Origin: an uncultured Prevotellaceae bacterium
GTDB lineage: Bacteria > Bacteroidota > Bacteroidia > Bacteroidales > Muribaculaceae
Reading direction: 5' to 3'
NCBI GenBank assembly: GCA_900318865.1
Contig: ONMF01000010.1
Span: 40,680-104,679 of the forward strand
Length of the DNA: 64,000 bases
The stretch's first letter is position 1. Every line of letters begins with the position of its first letter. The notes under the pieces are model-generated. The model did no database searches. It had not been told where the DNA came from and saw nothing but the letters and a program-made list of their open reading frames with translations. The translations under genes and the position numbers were made by a program. Of the stretch, positions 36,703 to 45,980 are shown in pieces.

Positions 36703-38100
36703 ATGAAATCAAGAACTATCATATTGGCCTTGCTGATATGGTGGCTCACATCGTCGGCAGTGGCGCAGGTGTCGTTTATCGGCAACTCGCGGCCAGTCTT
36801 CGACGAGGTGCCGGCTGCCACCACGGGCTTGAGCCACATCTATGTGCTTTACGACACTCAGGGGGTGTCGATGACCTATACTGCTTCAACCGACCGCACC
36901 GTCGTCTGGTACACCTTTGGCGAGCAGGGTGGGGGGTATGCCCAGGAAAGAACCGACATCGTGTATGATGGCCGCTTGAGCACGTTGTCCCAAGTGGAGG
37001 CCGACTGCGGATACATCATCGATGAAGGCACCGACCGCATCTGTGTGTGGGTGACCGATTACAGTAAGGGCTATTTGCACTTGAACGGTTTGTCGGCCGA
37101 CAATGCAGCAGGGGATTGCGGCACAGCGACGCTCAACGTAGCGGGTAGCGGTGAGGACTTGGTGTACTACACCACCGGTGGCGTGCGACACACGCTTGAC
37201 CGAGGGATGACGCTGACCTACAACACGCTCGAATGGAACGACACCACGCAGTGGCGTGAGCCTGTGGTGATCGAGGAAAACGTGGCCTCGTTCAAAAACA
37301 CGATTGTGGTGCCGGCACCTTATTGCAACACCTCGTTCCACCTGTCGCGCGACCGTTTCCTCACATTCTGGAAAGAGGGCAATGACGTGTGGTCCGACAC
37401 CTATGTCACTACCGCCGTCAATGTCCACGCGCAAGCCGTGCAGGACGAGCGCGAATATGACAACGAGAAAAAAGAACAGGGCGGCACCACTCTGGGCGGC
37501 TCGGCACCTGTGCACATAGTCTTCACGGCCCACTGCACCGATGCTGTGGTACACAAGGAATGGCAGATGTCGCGCGACAGTGAGTTCTCCGACATCGAGT
37601 TGCGCCTCAACCAAGAAGAAGTGGATGAGACCTTCGAAGACGCCGGCATCACCTACTGGCGCTTCATAGGCTCCAACGCCGATGGCTCGTGCGAGGCCTA
37701 CAGCGACGTCTACACCGTGAGTATCGGGGTCAGTGAATTGGAGTGTCCCAACGTTTTTTCTCCCGGCTCAACCCCGGAAGTGAACGACGTGTGGAAGGTG
37801 TCGTATAAATCCATCGTCGACTTCGATTGCTGGATTTTCAACCGCTGGGGGCAGCAAATTATCCATCTCACTCATCCTTCGCAAGGATGGGACGGCACGT
37901 ATCACGGCAAGTTGGTGTCTGCAGGTGTGTACTACTATGTGATTCGTGCCCGCGGCAGCGACGGTCACCAGTACAAGCTGAGCGGCGACATCAATATCAT
38001 TCGGTACAAGTCGAATCCCCACTCCGGCGGATACGACAGTGGCGGCAACGAAAGCACTGATGATGACACCACCGTCACCGATGGTGACAAGAAAGAATGA
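36703..38100 (+). CDS. Exported protein with T9SS type B (CHU_C) sorting domain
   Basis: 465 residues: signal peptide (IILALLIWWLTSSAVAQ), several beta-sandwich-like segments without a recognised family, and a C-terminal gliding-motility-associated domain (CPNVFSPGSTPEVNDVWKV, IFNRWGQQIIHL, GWDGTYHGKLVSAGVYYYV). That domain is a type IX secretion signal, so the protein is expected at the cell surface. A Gly/Asp-rich tail follows the domain, longer than usual. The cargo role is unknown. The lytic transglycosylase gene follows by 38 bp. Confidence 0.82.
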   Translation: MKSRTIILALLIWWLTSSAVAQVSFIGNSRPVFDEVPAATTGLSHIYVLYDTQGVSMTYTASTDRTVVWYTFGEQGGGYAQERTDIVYDGRLSTLSQVEADCGYIIDEGTDRICVWVTDYSKGYLHLNGLSADNAAGDCGTATLNVAGSGEDLVYYTTGGVRHTLDRGMTLTYNTLEWNDTTQWREPVVIEENVASFKNTIVVPAPYCNTSFHLSRDRFLTFWKEGNDVWSDTYVTTAVNVHAQAVQDEREYDNEKKEQGGTTLGGSAPVHIVFTAHCTDAVVHKEWQMSRDSEFSDIELRLNQEEVDETFEDAGITYWRFIGSNADGSCEAYSDVYTVSIGVSELECPNVFSPGSTPEVNDVWKVSYKSIVDFDCWIFNRWGQQIIHLTHPSQGWDGTYHGKLVSAGVYYYVIRARGSDGHQYKLSGDINIIRYKSNPHSGGYDSGGNESTDDDTTVTDGDKKE

Positions 38101-38138
38101 TGTGGACAACTATTTGTAAATGAATTAAGTAAACACAA

Positions 38139-39098
38139 ATGAAACGATACTTGATGATGACTGCCGCGGCACTGATGACACTGTGCGCGGCAGCGCAATT
38201 AAAGCCCGAATACATGGTCAAGCCGCAAGAGCAGAAATCCGATTTTGTGGCCACAATCAACCCGGATATTCCGAGCTCGGTGACATTTTGCGGCGAGAAA
38301 GTGAGCTTCGACAGGCTCGACATGGCCGACCGCCTGGACCGCGAGCTCACATCGCTCATTTACGGCCACACCAGCTCGCTGCTGTGCTTGAAGCGTGCCA
38401 ACCGCTATTTCCCGGCTTTGTCGAGAATTTTACGCGACCAGGGTGTGCCGCAAGATATTCTGTACCTGGCATGCACCGAGAGCACGATGGACCCGGCGGC
38501 CTATTCGACTGCTTCGGCCGCCGGCACATGGCAATTGCTGGCCGCCACAGGGCGGCAATATGGGCTGCAAGTGGACGATGAGGTCGACGAGCGATATGAC
38601 CCCGAACTGTCGACTGTGGCTGCCTGCAAATACTTGAAAGCGGCCTACGCGCGCTATGGCAACTGGGCCACCGTGGCCGCAAGTTACAATGCCGGCATGG
38701 GGCGCATCACCAGCGAATTGTCGAAGCAGGGCGAGAACACATCATTCAACCTCTATCTGAACAAGGAAACGTCGCGCTATGTGTTCCGCATCATCGCATT
38801 CAAACTCTTCATGGAGAACCCGAAAAAATATGGATATCGCTTGAAACGGAGTCAGCTGTATCAGCCTGTGGCCTACACGACGGAAAACGTGAGCGGTGCG
38901 GTCGACAGCTGGATTGCCTGGGCAAAGGCTCATAAAATCACCTATGCCCAGCTGCGCGAGGCCAATCCGTGGATTCGGGCCTCCAAGCTCACCAACAAGA
39001 ATGGTAAAACCTATCGGGTGCGCATCCCGGTGGAGAACGAACTGTATCGCAGCAAGCGTAAAAACACGGTGTTTAACACGAACTGGGTGGTGGACTGA
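38139..39098 (+). CDS. Lytic transglycosylase with LysM-like C-terminus
   Basis: 319-residue exported SLT-type murein hydrolase (signal peptide through residue 20). The catalytic Glu is in LACTESTMDPAAYSTASAAG, followed by GTWQLLAATGRQYGLQVDD and the SYNAGMGRI motif. The C-terminal AQLREANPWIRASKL resembles a LysM-type segment for glycan binding. It cleaves peptidoglycan to anhydro-muropeptides in the periplasm. It lies 3 bp before uvrA, which is probably a matter of shared transcription rather than shared function. Confidence 0.88.
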   Translation: MKRYLMMTAAALMTLCAAAQLKPEYMVKPQEQKSDFVATINPDIPSSVTFCGEKVSFDRLDMADRLDRELTSLIYGHTSSLLCLKRANRYFPALSRILRDQGVPQDILYLACTESTMDPAAYSTASAAGTWQLLAATGRQYGLQVDDEVDERYDPELSTVAACKYLKAAYARYGNWATVAASYNAGMGRITSELSKQGENTSFNLYLNKETSRYVFRIIAFKLFMENPKKYGYRLKRSQLYQPVAYTTENVSGAVDSWIAWAKAHKITYAQLREANPWIRASKLTNKNGKTYRVRIPVENELYRSKRKNTVFNTNWVVD

Positions 39099-39101
39099 GG
39101 C

Positions 39102-41936
39102 ATGAAAATCAACGGAAAAGAGACCGACTGCGTGAGTGTGCTCGGTGCGCGGGTACACAATCTGAAGAATATTGATGTAGACATTCCCCATTACAGCCTC
39201 ACGGTCATCACCGGGCTGAGCGGCAGCGGCAAGTCGTCGCTGGCCTTCGACACCATCTTTGCCGAGGGCCAACGTCGGTATTTGGAAACTTTTTCGTCCT
39301 ATGCCCGTGGCATGCTGGGCGTGCTGGAACGGCCCAATGTGGATAAAATATCAGGCCTGAACCCGGTCATCTCGATAGGGCAGAAAACGGTGAACAAAAA
39401 TCCGCGAAGCACCGTGGGAACCACTACCGAGGTCTATGACTACCTGCGCCTGCTCTATGCCCGCGCGGCACAAGCGTTCAGCTACCTCTCGGGCGAGCCT
39501 ATGGTGAAGTACACTGTCGACAAAATTATCCAACTCATCCTCGACCGATACAAGAACAAGCGCATCTACATCCTGGCACCGCTGGTGAAAAACCGTAAGG
39601 GCCATTATAAGGACCTGTTTGAACAACTCAGGAAGAAGGGCTATTTAAGGGTGCGCGTGGATGGAGAATTGTGCGAAATCACCTTCGGCATGAAGCTCGA
39701 CCGTTACCGCAATCACAGCGTGGAGCTGGTGGTGGACCGTCTGAAGGCGAGCACAACCGACGTGAAACGCCTGGAGAACAGTATCAACCTGGCATTCAAG
39801 CAGGGTGGGGACCAGCTGATGGTGCTCGATGCCGACAACGGTGAGCTGGGGTATTACAGCAAGTCGCTCATGGACCCCAAGACCGGCCTGTCGTATATGG
39901 AGCCGGCGCCTCACAATTTCTCGTTCAATTCGCCTCTGGGCGCATGCCAGAAATGCAAGGGACTGGGATATGTGAATCTCATCGACCGCGACAAAATCAT
40001 GCCCGACCTCACATTGTCCATCCGCAACGGAGGAATCCTGCCCCTTGGGAAATATAAAAACTCGTTGATTTTCTGGCAAATAGCCGCCATCTGCGAGAAG
40101 TACGACTGCACAGTCGACACCCCCCTTGAGCAACTGCCCGAAGAGGCCCTCGACGATATACTGAACGGCACCGAGGAGCGACTGAACGTCCGCACCGAGA
40201 CATTGAGCACCAGCAATTATTTTTTGGCTTTTGACGGCCTGCTCAAGTACATCGAGATGCAGCAGGACGATGACGCGTCGGCCCAGGCGCAAAAGTGGGC
40301 TGGACAGTTCTTCTCGAGAAAAGTGTGCCCCGACTGTGGTGGCCGCCGACTCAACCGCGAGGCGCTTCACTTTCGCCTGGCCGATAAAAATATCGCCGAA
40401 TTGGCTCAGATGGACATTGCTGAGTTACGGCAGTGGATGGGCAGGTTGCAGGAGCGCGTCACCCCTCAGCAATGGGCCATTGCGAGCGAGATAGTGAAGG
40501 AAATCAACAGCAGGCTTGATTTCCTGCTCGATGTGGGGCTGGACTATGTGTCGCTCAATAGAAATTCGGCATCGCTGTCGGGCGGTGAAAGCCAGCGCAT
40601 CAGGCTTGCCACGCAGATTGGTTCACAGCTGGTTAATGTGCTTTATATCCTGGATGAGCCCAGCATCGGCCTGCATCAACGTGACAACCAGCGCCTGATT
40701 GACTCGCTCAAGCGCTTGCGCGACGACGACAACACCATCATCGTCGTAGAGCACGACCGCGACATGATGCTCGAGGCCGATTATGTGGTGGATATTGGCC
40801 CGAAAGCCGGCCTGCGCGGAGGAAACGTGGTTTTTGCCGGCACACCGCAGCAATTGTTGAAGCAGCACACCATCACGGCCGATTATCTGAATGGCACGCG
40901 TTCGATAGCTGTGCCAGCGGTGCGACGCGAGGGCAACGGCAAGCGCGTGCGCCTGTTCGGCGCCACAGGCAACAACCTTAAGAGCGTGGATGTGGAATTT
41001 CCACTGGGAACTTTCATCTGCGTCACCGGTGTGAGCGGAAGCGGCAAGTCATCGCTGATCAATGCCACATTGCAACCCATCCTCAGCCAGCGGATTTATC
41101 GGTCGCACACCGAGCCGCTGCCTTACACCGGGGTGGAGGGACTGGAGAATATCGACAAGGTGGTGACTGTGGATCAGGCACCGCTGGGCCGAACCCCGCG
41201 TTCCAATGCCGCAACCTATACCGGAATTTTTGCCGACATACGAAATCTCTTTGTCAACCTGCCGGAGTCGAAAATCCGCGCATATAAGCCCGGCCGCTTC
41301 TCTTTCAACATCAGCGGAGGGCGTTGCGAGGTGTGTAAGGGGAATGGATATAAAACCGTGGAAATGAACTTCTTACCCGATGTCCTCGTCCCTTGCGAAG
41401 AATGTGGCGGAAAACGCTATAATCGTGAAACACTGGAAGTTAAGTTCAAGGGCAAGTCGATTGCTGATGTCCTCGACATGACGATAAATCAAGCCGTGGA
41501 GTTTTTCGATGCCATTCCCGCGATTCTCGGCAAGATAAAAGTGCTCCAAGACGTGGGGCTGGGTTACATCAAACTGGGCCAGCCATCGAGCACACTGTCG
41601 GGCGGAGAAAGCCAGCGGGTGAAACTCGCCGCCGAACTTTCAAAGAAGGACACGGGGCGAACCGTCTACATTCTTGACGAGCCCACCACCGGACTCCACT
41701 TCGAAGACATCAAGGTGCTGCTCTCGGTGCTCAACCGATTGGTCGAAAAAGGTAACACCGTTATCGTAATCGAACACAATATGGATGTCATTAAGTGCGC
41801 CGACTATATCATCGACATGGGTCCCGAGGGTGGGAGAGGAGGTGGCCAGGTGGTGGCTTGCGGCACCCCGGAACAGGTGGCGCGCAGCAAAAAATCCATC
41901 ACGGCACGCTATCTGAAACAGGAGCTGAAAAGGTAA
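39102..41936 (+). CDS. uvrA: Excinuclease ABC subunit A
   Basis: 944-residue damage-recognition ATPase of nucleotide excision repair. Two ABC modules: Walker A GLSGSGKSSLAFDTIFAEGQ and GVSGSGKSSLINATLQ; signatures SLSGGESQRIRLATQIGSQL and TLSGGESQRVKLAAEL. Zinc-finger Cys pairs lie in GACQKCKGLGY, VCPDCGGRRL, RCEVCKGNGY and VPCEECGGKRYN. The segment after LLYARAAQAFSYLSGEP lacks the Cys pair found there in proteobacterial UvrA, as is usual in Bacteroidota. It is closed by a terminator. Confidence 0.97.
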   Translation: MKINGKETDCVSVLGARVHNLKNIDVDIPHYSLTVITGLSGSGKSSLAFDTIFAEGQRRYLETFSSYARGMLGVLERPNVDKISGLNPVISIGQKTVNKNPRSTVGTTTEVYDYLRLLYARAAQAFSYLSGEPMVKYTVDKIIQLILDRYKNKRIYILAPLVKNRKGHYKDLFEQLRKKGYLRVRVDGELCEITFGMKLDRYRNHSVELVVDRLKASTTDVKRLENSINLAFKQGGDQLMVLDADNGELGYYSKSLMDPKTGLSYMEPAPHNFSFNSPLGACQKCKGLGYVNLIDRDKIMPDLTLSIRNGGILPLGKYKNSLIFWQIAAICEKYDCTVDTPLEQLPEEALDDILNGTEERLNVRTETLSTSNYFLAFDGLLKYIEMQQDDDASAQAQKWAGQFFSRKVCPDCGGRRLNREALHFRLADKNIAELAQMDIAELRQWMGRLQERVTPQQWAIASEIVKEINSRLDFLLDVGLDYVSLNRNSASLSGGESQRIRLATQIGSQLVNVLYILDEPSIGLHQRDNQRLIDSLKRLRDDDNTIIVVEHDRDMMLEADYVVDIGPKAGLRGGNVVFAGTPQQLLKQHTITADYLNGTRSIAVPAVRREGNGKRVRLFGATGNNLKSVDVEFPLGTFICVTGVSGSGKSSLINATLQPILSQRIYRSHTEPLPYTGVEGLENIDKVVTVDQAPLGRTPRSNAATYTGIFADIRNLFVNLPESKIRAYKPGRFSFNISGGRCEVCKGNGYKTVEMNFLPDVLVPCEECGGKRYNRETLEVKFKGKSIADVLDMTINQAVEFFDAIPAILGKIKVLQDVGLGYIKLGQPSSTLSGGESQRVKLAAELSKKDTGRTVYILDEPTTGLHFEDIKVLLSVLNRLVEKGNTVIVIEHNMDVIKCADYIIDMGPEGGRGGGQVVACGTPEQVARSKKSITARYLKQELKR

Positions 41937-41958
41937 TTTTTGGAATGTTCATTACCAT

Positions 41959-41988
41959 GGGGCAAATAGAAAAATTTGCCCCTTTTTT
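41959..41988 (+). terminator. Intrinsic terminator of uvrA
   Basis: ggggcaaat/atttgcccc stem with an AGAAAA-type loop, followed by TTTTTT. It starts 22 bp after the uvrA stop. Confidence 0.88.
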
Positions 41989-42886
41989 GTGCTCTTCAAG
42001 ATAAAGAAGGGGTAAGAAAATGCTGAGCCGGCTCAAAGCTGCCAAGGAGAAGTAAGCGCGAAAACCGCAAAATATCAACTTTTTTCCGGTCGAGGAACCG
42101 AACTTTTTTTAGACCTTGAATCGCTCTTTTATGTGATTGAAAAATAGTGTTTTGTGTGATTTTTTGCATGGATTTCAACTGGCTGAGATTTTGTTAGAAT
42201 TTAATTTTGTAATCGACACTAAAAGTTGGCGGCAAATATCGCAAGGAAATTGAGTTGAGCACGAAAAAACGCAAAATTGGTAACTTTACCACAATCCATT
42301 TTGATTTACGAATTTACATTTTCACACGTCAAAGGGTGGGGTAGGATTGCAGGTGTGCAAATCCAAACAGACTGTTTTCGGCTCCATGCGGCAGTTTGGA
42401 AAACGCCTTTACTGATATAAATCGCAAATTTGCAATATGAATGTTTACAAATACACCGATTTTTGTTATTAAGGTTTATTTACAATCGATATAAATATCT
42501 GAATATGAGTATAATATAACATAAATCTTAAGTAACAATTTAAAGTTTTCAGCAACCTCGAGTGATGCTTTAGGTGTTGAATTTTCTATTTAGGTATAAT
42601 TCGCTAAAAACAAGCAAAATGTAACTACTATCTATAGAAAATATTTAAATTATTGAATTTGCGATTTTAAAATGGGAAATCAACCCTGTTTGCAAAACAA
42701 CAAACGTAAATTTAAAAATTTTCATTCTGAAATTTGGATATTTCAACAAGACGATGTAAATTTGCAGATGTAAAATGTAATGTTGTAAACAGGGTGTTTT
42801 CAAATGCAACTCGTCAAATTTTGCGTTTTTCGACCATTTGATGACAAGCAGCAGAAAAACCCGGAAATTTTTTTAGAACAAAAACG
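41989..42886. other. AT-rich intergenic region without recognisable genes
   Basis: About 0.9 kb between uvrA and the HTH gene. No reading frame with family signs was found on either strand. It holds several short inverted repeats (for example gattgcaggtgtgcaaatc near 42345-42363 and aaacagactgtttt near 42365) and a promoter at 42733-42764. The composition is much more AT-rich than both neighbours. It may be regulatory space, or the scar of a lost element; a small RNA cannot be excluded. Confidence 0.6.
42683..42795. promoter_or_regulatory. Promoter of the HTH gene flanked by an inverted repeat (operator candidate)
   Basis: The promoter has -33 TTTGG (42733), a 20-nt spacer and -7 TAAATTTG (42757-42764). 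ACCCTGTTTGCAA (from 42683) upstream and TTGTAAACAGGGT (to 42795) downstream are inverted copies differing at one base. A dimeric repressor bound at both could loop across the promoter; autoregulation by the HTH protein is the simplest guess. Confidence 0.5.
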
Positions 42887-43420
42887 ATGGATATTGTATC
42901 ACGATTGAAATTATTTTTGCAACAAAACGGAATAGCGAATTCTCAGTTTGCCGACACATGCGACATCCCTCGCCCCACTCTCTCGCAGTTGCTCAATGGT
43001 CGCAACAAGAAAGTGAGCGATGAGTTGATTTCAAAAATCCATCGTGCCTATCCTTCGCTCAATATCATGTGGCTCATGTTTGGCGACGGGGAGATGTTTG
43101 TGACGGGTATGGCTCCCGCCGCTTCCCCCGAGATGCCACAGGGCGATGCCGCGTCGTTTCAACCCACGGCTGCCGTGCGAGAGCCGGCGCATGCCTCACA
43201 GGGTATGATTGACTTCGGTGCGACCGATTCCGATTTTTCGGCACCGCAGCGTCGGCAGCCTAAGCCTATCTCGATTTCTGATGCCATGCAGCACATGGCT
43301 GCCGCCGCGGCAATGAAACCCGTGGGGAAGAAATCGACGGCGCCGGGTGAGCGCCACGTGACGCACATGATGGTTTTTTACAGCGATGGCCGCTTTGAGA
43401 CCTTCGTGCCCGGAAATTGA
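42887..43420 (+). CDS. Helix-turn-helix transcriptional regulator
   Basis: 177 residues. The N-terminal XRE-type HTH (residues 1-65) reads LKLFLQQNGIANSQFADTCD with recognition helix RPTLSQLLNGRNKKVSDELI, ending LNIMWLMFGDGEMF as in many phage-repressor-like proteins. The rest is a Pro/Ala/Gln-rich linker and a short basic C-terminal part (HMMVFYSDGRFETF) that may be an oligomerisation strand. It has its own promoter, a candidate operator upstream and a terminator after it, so it is an isolated regulator. Confidence 0.85.
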   Translation: MDIVSRLKLFLQQNGIANSQFADTCDIPRPTLSQLLNGRNKKVSDELISKIHRAYPSLNIMWLMFGDGEMFVTGMAPAASPEMPQGDAASFQPTAAVREPAHASQGMIDFGATDSDFSAPQRRQPKPISISDAMQHMAAAAAMKPVGKKSTAPGERHVTHMMVFYSDGRFETFVPGN

Positions 43421-43451
43421 AACGAGCATCCACATCCATTATTGAATAAAC

Positions 43452-43489
43452 GACGGCGCCCTTGCAAGTTTCTGCAGGGGCGCCGTTTT
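43452..43489. terminator. Intrinsic terminator after the HTH gene
   Basis: acggcgcccttgca/tgcaggggcgccgt stem (one mismatch) with a short AGTTTC loop, then TTTT. It sits between convergent genes and may serve both. Confidence 0.8.
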
Positions 43490-43524
43490 ATCGATGACGG
43501 GAAACTATCCGGTCCTGATGAAAT

Positions 43525-44328
43525 TTATTTGGTGAGCGTCACAACCAGGGTGACGATGCTGATGAGCGTGCCGATGCTGCTCATGGTGAGGGTGAGTGCC
43601 GGTGGAATGGACCAGGACGACCGAGCGCGTGACGAGTTGGGCTCAACGTAGATAATGTCGTTCTGCTGCAGGTTGAATTCGGGCTGCAGGATAAACTGTG
43701 CGTCGTTGAGGTTGGCTCGCTTGATGGTGCGTGAGCCATCGGCGTTGGTGTGAAGAATCAAGACGTTGTCGCGCCGGCCCTGAATAGTAAGGTCGCCCGC
43801 TTTGGCCAGGGCCTCGAGCAGATTGAGGCGTCCGTTGGGGGCTTTGATCTCTCCGGGCGATTTCACCTCGCCGGTCACATAGACGCTGAAGTTTTGCAGT
43901 CGCACCTCCACTCCCGGTTTCTCGGTGAGGTAGCGCGGATAGATTTGTGAGGCGATGTAGTTCTCGGTCGCATTTTTGGTCATGCCGCTCACATGAAGCT
44001 TGCCCAGAAGCGGGAAGTCGATGTTACCATTGTTGTCCACAAGGTAATAGAACATGGAGTTCTCCTGGTTGTTGAGCGTGCTGGACCCTGTGGTGGTGAT
44101 GTATTCAGTCTTGTTAAAAGGCTTCACGGCTTCGGGATTGGTGCCCGACACGTTGATATAAAGCAAGTCGCCAGGCATGAGGATAGGATCGGCGTTGTGC
44201 CAAGCCTTGGCCAGAACCTCTTGCGGAATTTGGTCGGCATTGGTCATGTAGGGCACGTCTTTCGATGTGCCGCAAGCCGTGAGCACGATGCTTACGATGG
44301 CCACAAGAATGTAGATGTAGTGTTTCAT
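43525..44328 (-). CDS. Polysaccharide export lipoprotein (Wza/BexD-like)
   Basis: 267-residue outer-membrane lipoprotein: lipobox in SIVLTACGTS. The poly-export domain follows (ILMPGDLLYINVSGTNPEAV, NGNIDFPLLGKLHVSGMTKN). The SLBB-type domain has VYVTGEVKSPGEIKAPNGR and LLEALAKAGDLTIQGRRDNV. It ends in a hydrophobic helix (TLTMSSIGTLISIVTLVVTL) that could span the outer membrane. Such proteins form the exit channel for capsule or exopolysaccharide. No tyrosine-kinase/chain-length partner is adjacent. Confidence 0.9.
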   Translation of the reverse strand: MKHYIYILVAIVSIVLTACGTSKDVPYMTNADQIPQEVLAKAWHNADPILMPGDLLYINVSGTNPEAVKPFNKTEYITTTGSSTLNNQENSMFYYLVDNNGNIDFPLLGKLHVSGMTKNATENYIASQIYPRYLTEKPGVEVRLQNFSVYVTGEVKSPGEIKAPNGRLNLLEALAKAGDLTIQGRRDNVLILHTNADGSRTIKRANLNDAQFILQPEFNLQQNDIIYVEPNSSRARSSWSIPPALTLTMSSIGTLISIVTLVVTLTK

Positions 44329-44367
44329 AACGATAAATCAATTATTGTGTTGTTTGTTTTCCAAGTA

Positions 44368-44398
44368 CAAAATTAGTGATAAATGTGTCAAATGCAAA
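44368..44398 (-). promoter_or_regulatory. Bacteroidota-type promoter for the export lipoprotein gene
   Basis: Minus-strand -7 TAATTTTG (44368-44375), 19-nt spacer, -33 TTTG (44395-44398). The leader is about 35 nt. Confidence 0.7.
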
Positions 44399-44445
44399 AT
44401 TTTTTTAAATAAAGTGTACATGGACGGGGTGGGGCGATGGGGGCG

Positions 44446-44489
44446 AAAAAGCGGGCGGGCTGCCTTCCTGATGTGGTGGGAGGCAGCCC
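44446..44489 (-). terminator. Intrinsic terminator of the 44534-45163 gene
   Basis: gggctgcc/ggcagccc stem (44457-44464 with 44482-44489); on the minus strand it is followed within 6 nt by TTTTT. Confidence 0.65.
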
Positions 44490-44533
44490 GGCGCTGTGTT
44501 TTTATCGGAGTTGCTGCTACCGCAGCCCAGCGG

Positions 44534-45163
44534 TTATTGCGGCGTGTTCTTGGCGTATTCCTCGTAGAGCTTGATGTAGTCCCAAATGATGTCGATGGCT
44601 TCTTGCTTCATGTCGAGGTTGAGCGAGCCGTCGTTCCTGACGTCGTTCACCACGGTGTAGACCATGCCCCAGTCGCCGTCGAGGTAATGCTGTGCGGCAA
44701 TGAGGGCCGAGAGCATATTGATGGCAAAACTGTGGGTCTTGTCGTCATTGACGGCGCTTTGCGCGATAGCCATGGCTTCGTCCACATTGAAATAATTGCT
44801 CATGGCTCGCGCATAGGCGTAGACTGCTCGTGTGCCCGGGTCGAGTTTCTTGACCATGTCATTCTCGTTTTTCGCTTTCACCTTTGAGCAGAGGTACTCG
44901 CAAAAGATCTTGCTCCAGGGCGTTGAGTCGATGTCCCATCCCAGTGCGTTGACCACGGCGGCGCGCTCGCCGATGGGCCGGTTCTTGTCGGCCAGGAAAT
45001 TCATGATGGTGGGCGTCATTTCTTTGTATTTCAGTGCCTGCTGCACCATGGGGCTGGCCGGGTAGGCTTCGTGGATGTCGCAACTGGTGAGCGGTGAATC
45101 GGCCAGGGCCTGGATGGCCCATGCCATGAGCACAAGGCTCAGGAGAATTCTTGTTGTTTTCAT
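44534..45163 (-). CDS. Exported protein of unknown function, all-helical
   Basis: 209 residues with a signal peptide (ILLSLVLMAWAIQALA). The mature part is entirely helix-like with TPR-like spacing (AVVNALGWDIDSTPWSKIFC, YAYARAMSNYFNVDEAMAIA, INMLSALIAAQHYLDGDWGM). No family was recognised. The start at 45163 is chosen because the signal peptide begins there; the upstream ATG at 45208 gives an implausible leader. It forms a single-gene unit with a terminator at its end. Confidence 0.75.
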   Translation of the reverse strand: MKTTRILLSLVLMAWAIQALADSPLTSCDIHEAYPASPMVQQALKYKEMTPTIMNFLADKNRPIGERAAVVNALGWDIDSTPWSKIFCEYLCSKVKAKNENDMVKKLDPGTRAVYAYARAMSNYFNVDEAMAIAQSAVNDDKTHSFAINMLSALIAAQHYLDGDWGMVYTVVNDVRNDGSLNLDMKQEAIDIIWDYIKLYEEYAKNTPQ

Positions 45164-45288
45164 AGTTTGGTAATAGTTAGTGGGTGAGTGCATATACATT
45201 CTGACCATTAGACCGATTGGGGCGGTGGAAGTTTAATCGTAATCAGGCCGAATGTGCTTTTTTTATGAAAAAGTTGTAAATTTGCTAC

Positions 45289-45879
45289 ATGAAACCATCC
45301 ACACCCGTCATCGAACGCCATCCGTGGCCCCCGTTTATGCCCCGCGACGCACGCCTGCTCATGCTGGGCACGTTTCCGCCCAAACCCGAGCGGTGGAGCA
45401 TGCCTTTCTATTACCCGAACCGCATCAACGACTTCTGGCGAATCTGCGGCATGGTGTTTTACGGCAATCGCGACCATTTTTGGAATGAGGCCGAACGCCG
45501 TTTCCGCCAGGCCGACATTGAGCGGATGCTCACCGAGCGGCGCATCGCGCTGTGGGACACCGGCATGGCCGTGCGTCGCCTGCGCGACAACGCCAGCGAC
45601 AAGTTTCTTGAGATTGTGGAAGAGATTGAGCTGGAGCGCTTGCTGGCAGAGTACGCCACCATCGAGGCGGTGGTTACGACGGGCGAGAAGGCCACCACCG
45701 TGGTGGCAGGGCAGATGGGAGTTGCGGTGCCCCCCATCGGCCGGCCGGTGAGTGCGGTGATGGCAGGGCGCAGCGTGGCATTGTGGCGCATGCCGTCGTC
45801 GTCGCGTGCCTATCCATTGTCGCTCGACAAGAAAGCAGCAGCCTACCGTGCCATGTTCGATGCACTTCACATTTTGTGA
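45289..45879 (+). CDS. Uracil-DNA glycosylase superfamily protein
   Basis: 196-residue protein of the UDG superfamily (MUG-like group). The active-site region is LLMLGTFPPKPERWSMPFYY followed by PNRINDFWRICG, resembling the GxxP-type motif 1. The second motif region is near WRMPSSSRAYPLSLDKK. It likely removes deaminated bases such as uracil or hypoxanthine. A -7-like TAAATTTG ends 4 bp before the ATG, which suggests a leaderless message. Confidence 0.75.
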   Translation: MKPSTPVIERHPWPPFMPRDARLLMLGTFPPKPERWSMPFYYPNRINDFWRICGMVFYGNRDHFWNEAERRFRQADIERMLTERRIALWDTGMAVRRLRDNASDKFLEIVEEIELERLLAEYATIEAVVTTGEKATTVVAGQMGVAVPPIGRPVSAVMAGRSVALWRMPSSSRAYPLSLDKKAAAYRAMFDALHIL

Positions 45880-45907
45880 CCTCATTTCAGAAAAACTCGC
45901 AGTAAAC

Positions 45908-45939
45908 TTTGGTTTTTCGTATAACTTTCATTACATTTG
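45908..45939 (+). promoter_or_regulatory. Bacteroidota-type promoter for the QQQGYP-repeat gene
   Basis: -33 TTTG (45908-45911), 20-nt spacer, -7 TACATTTG (45932-45939); the leader is about 35 nt. Confidence 0.75.
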
Positions 45940-45980
45940 CCCAAAAGAACAATATTAACCTTATATAATTACTACACACT

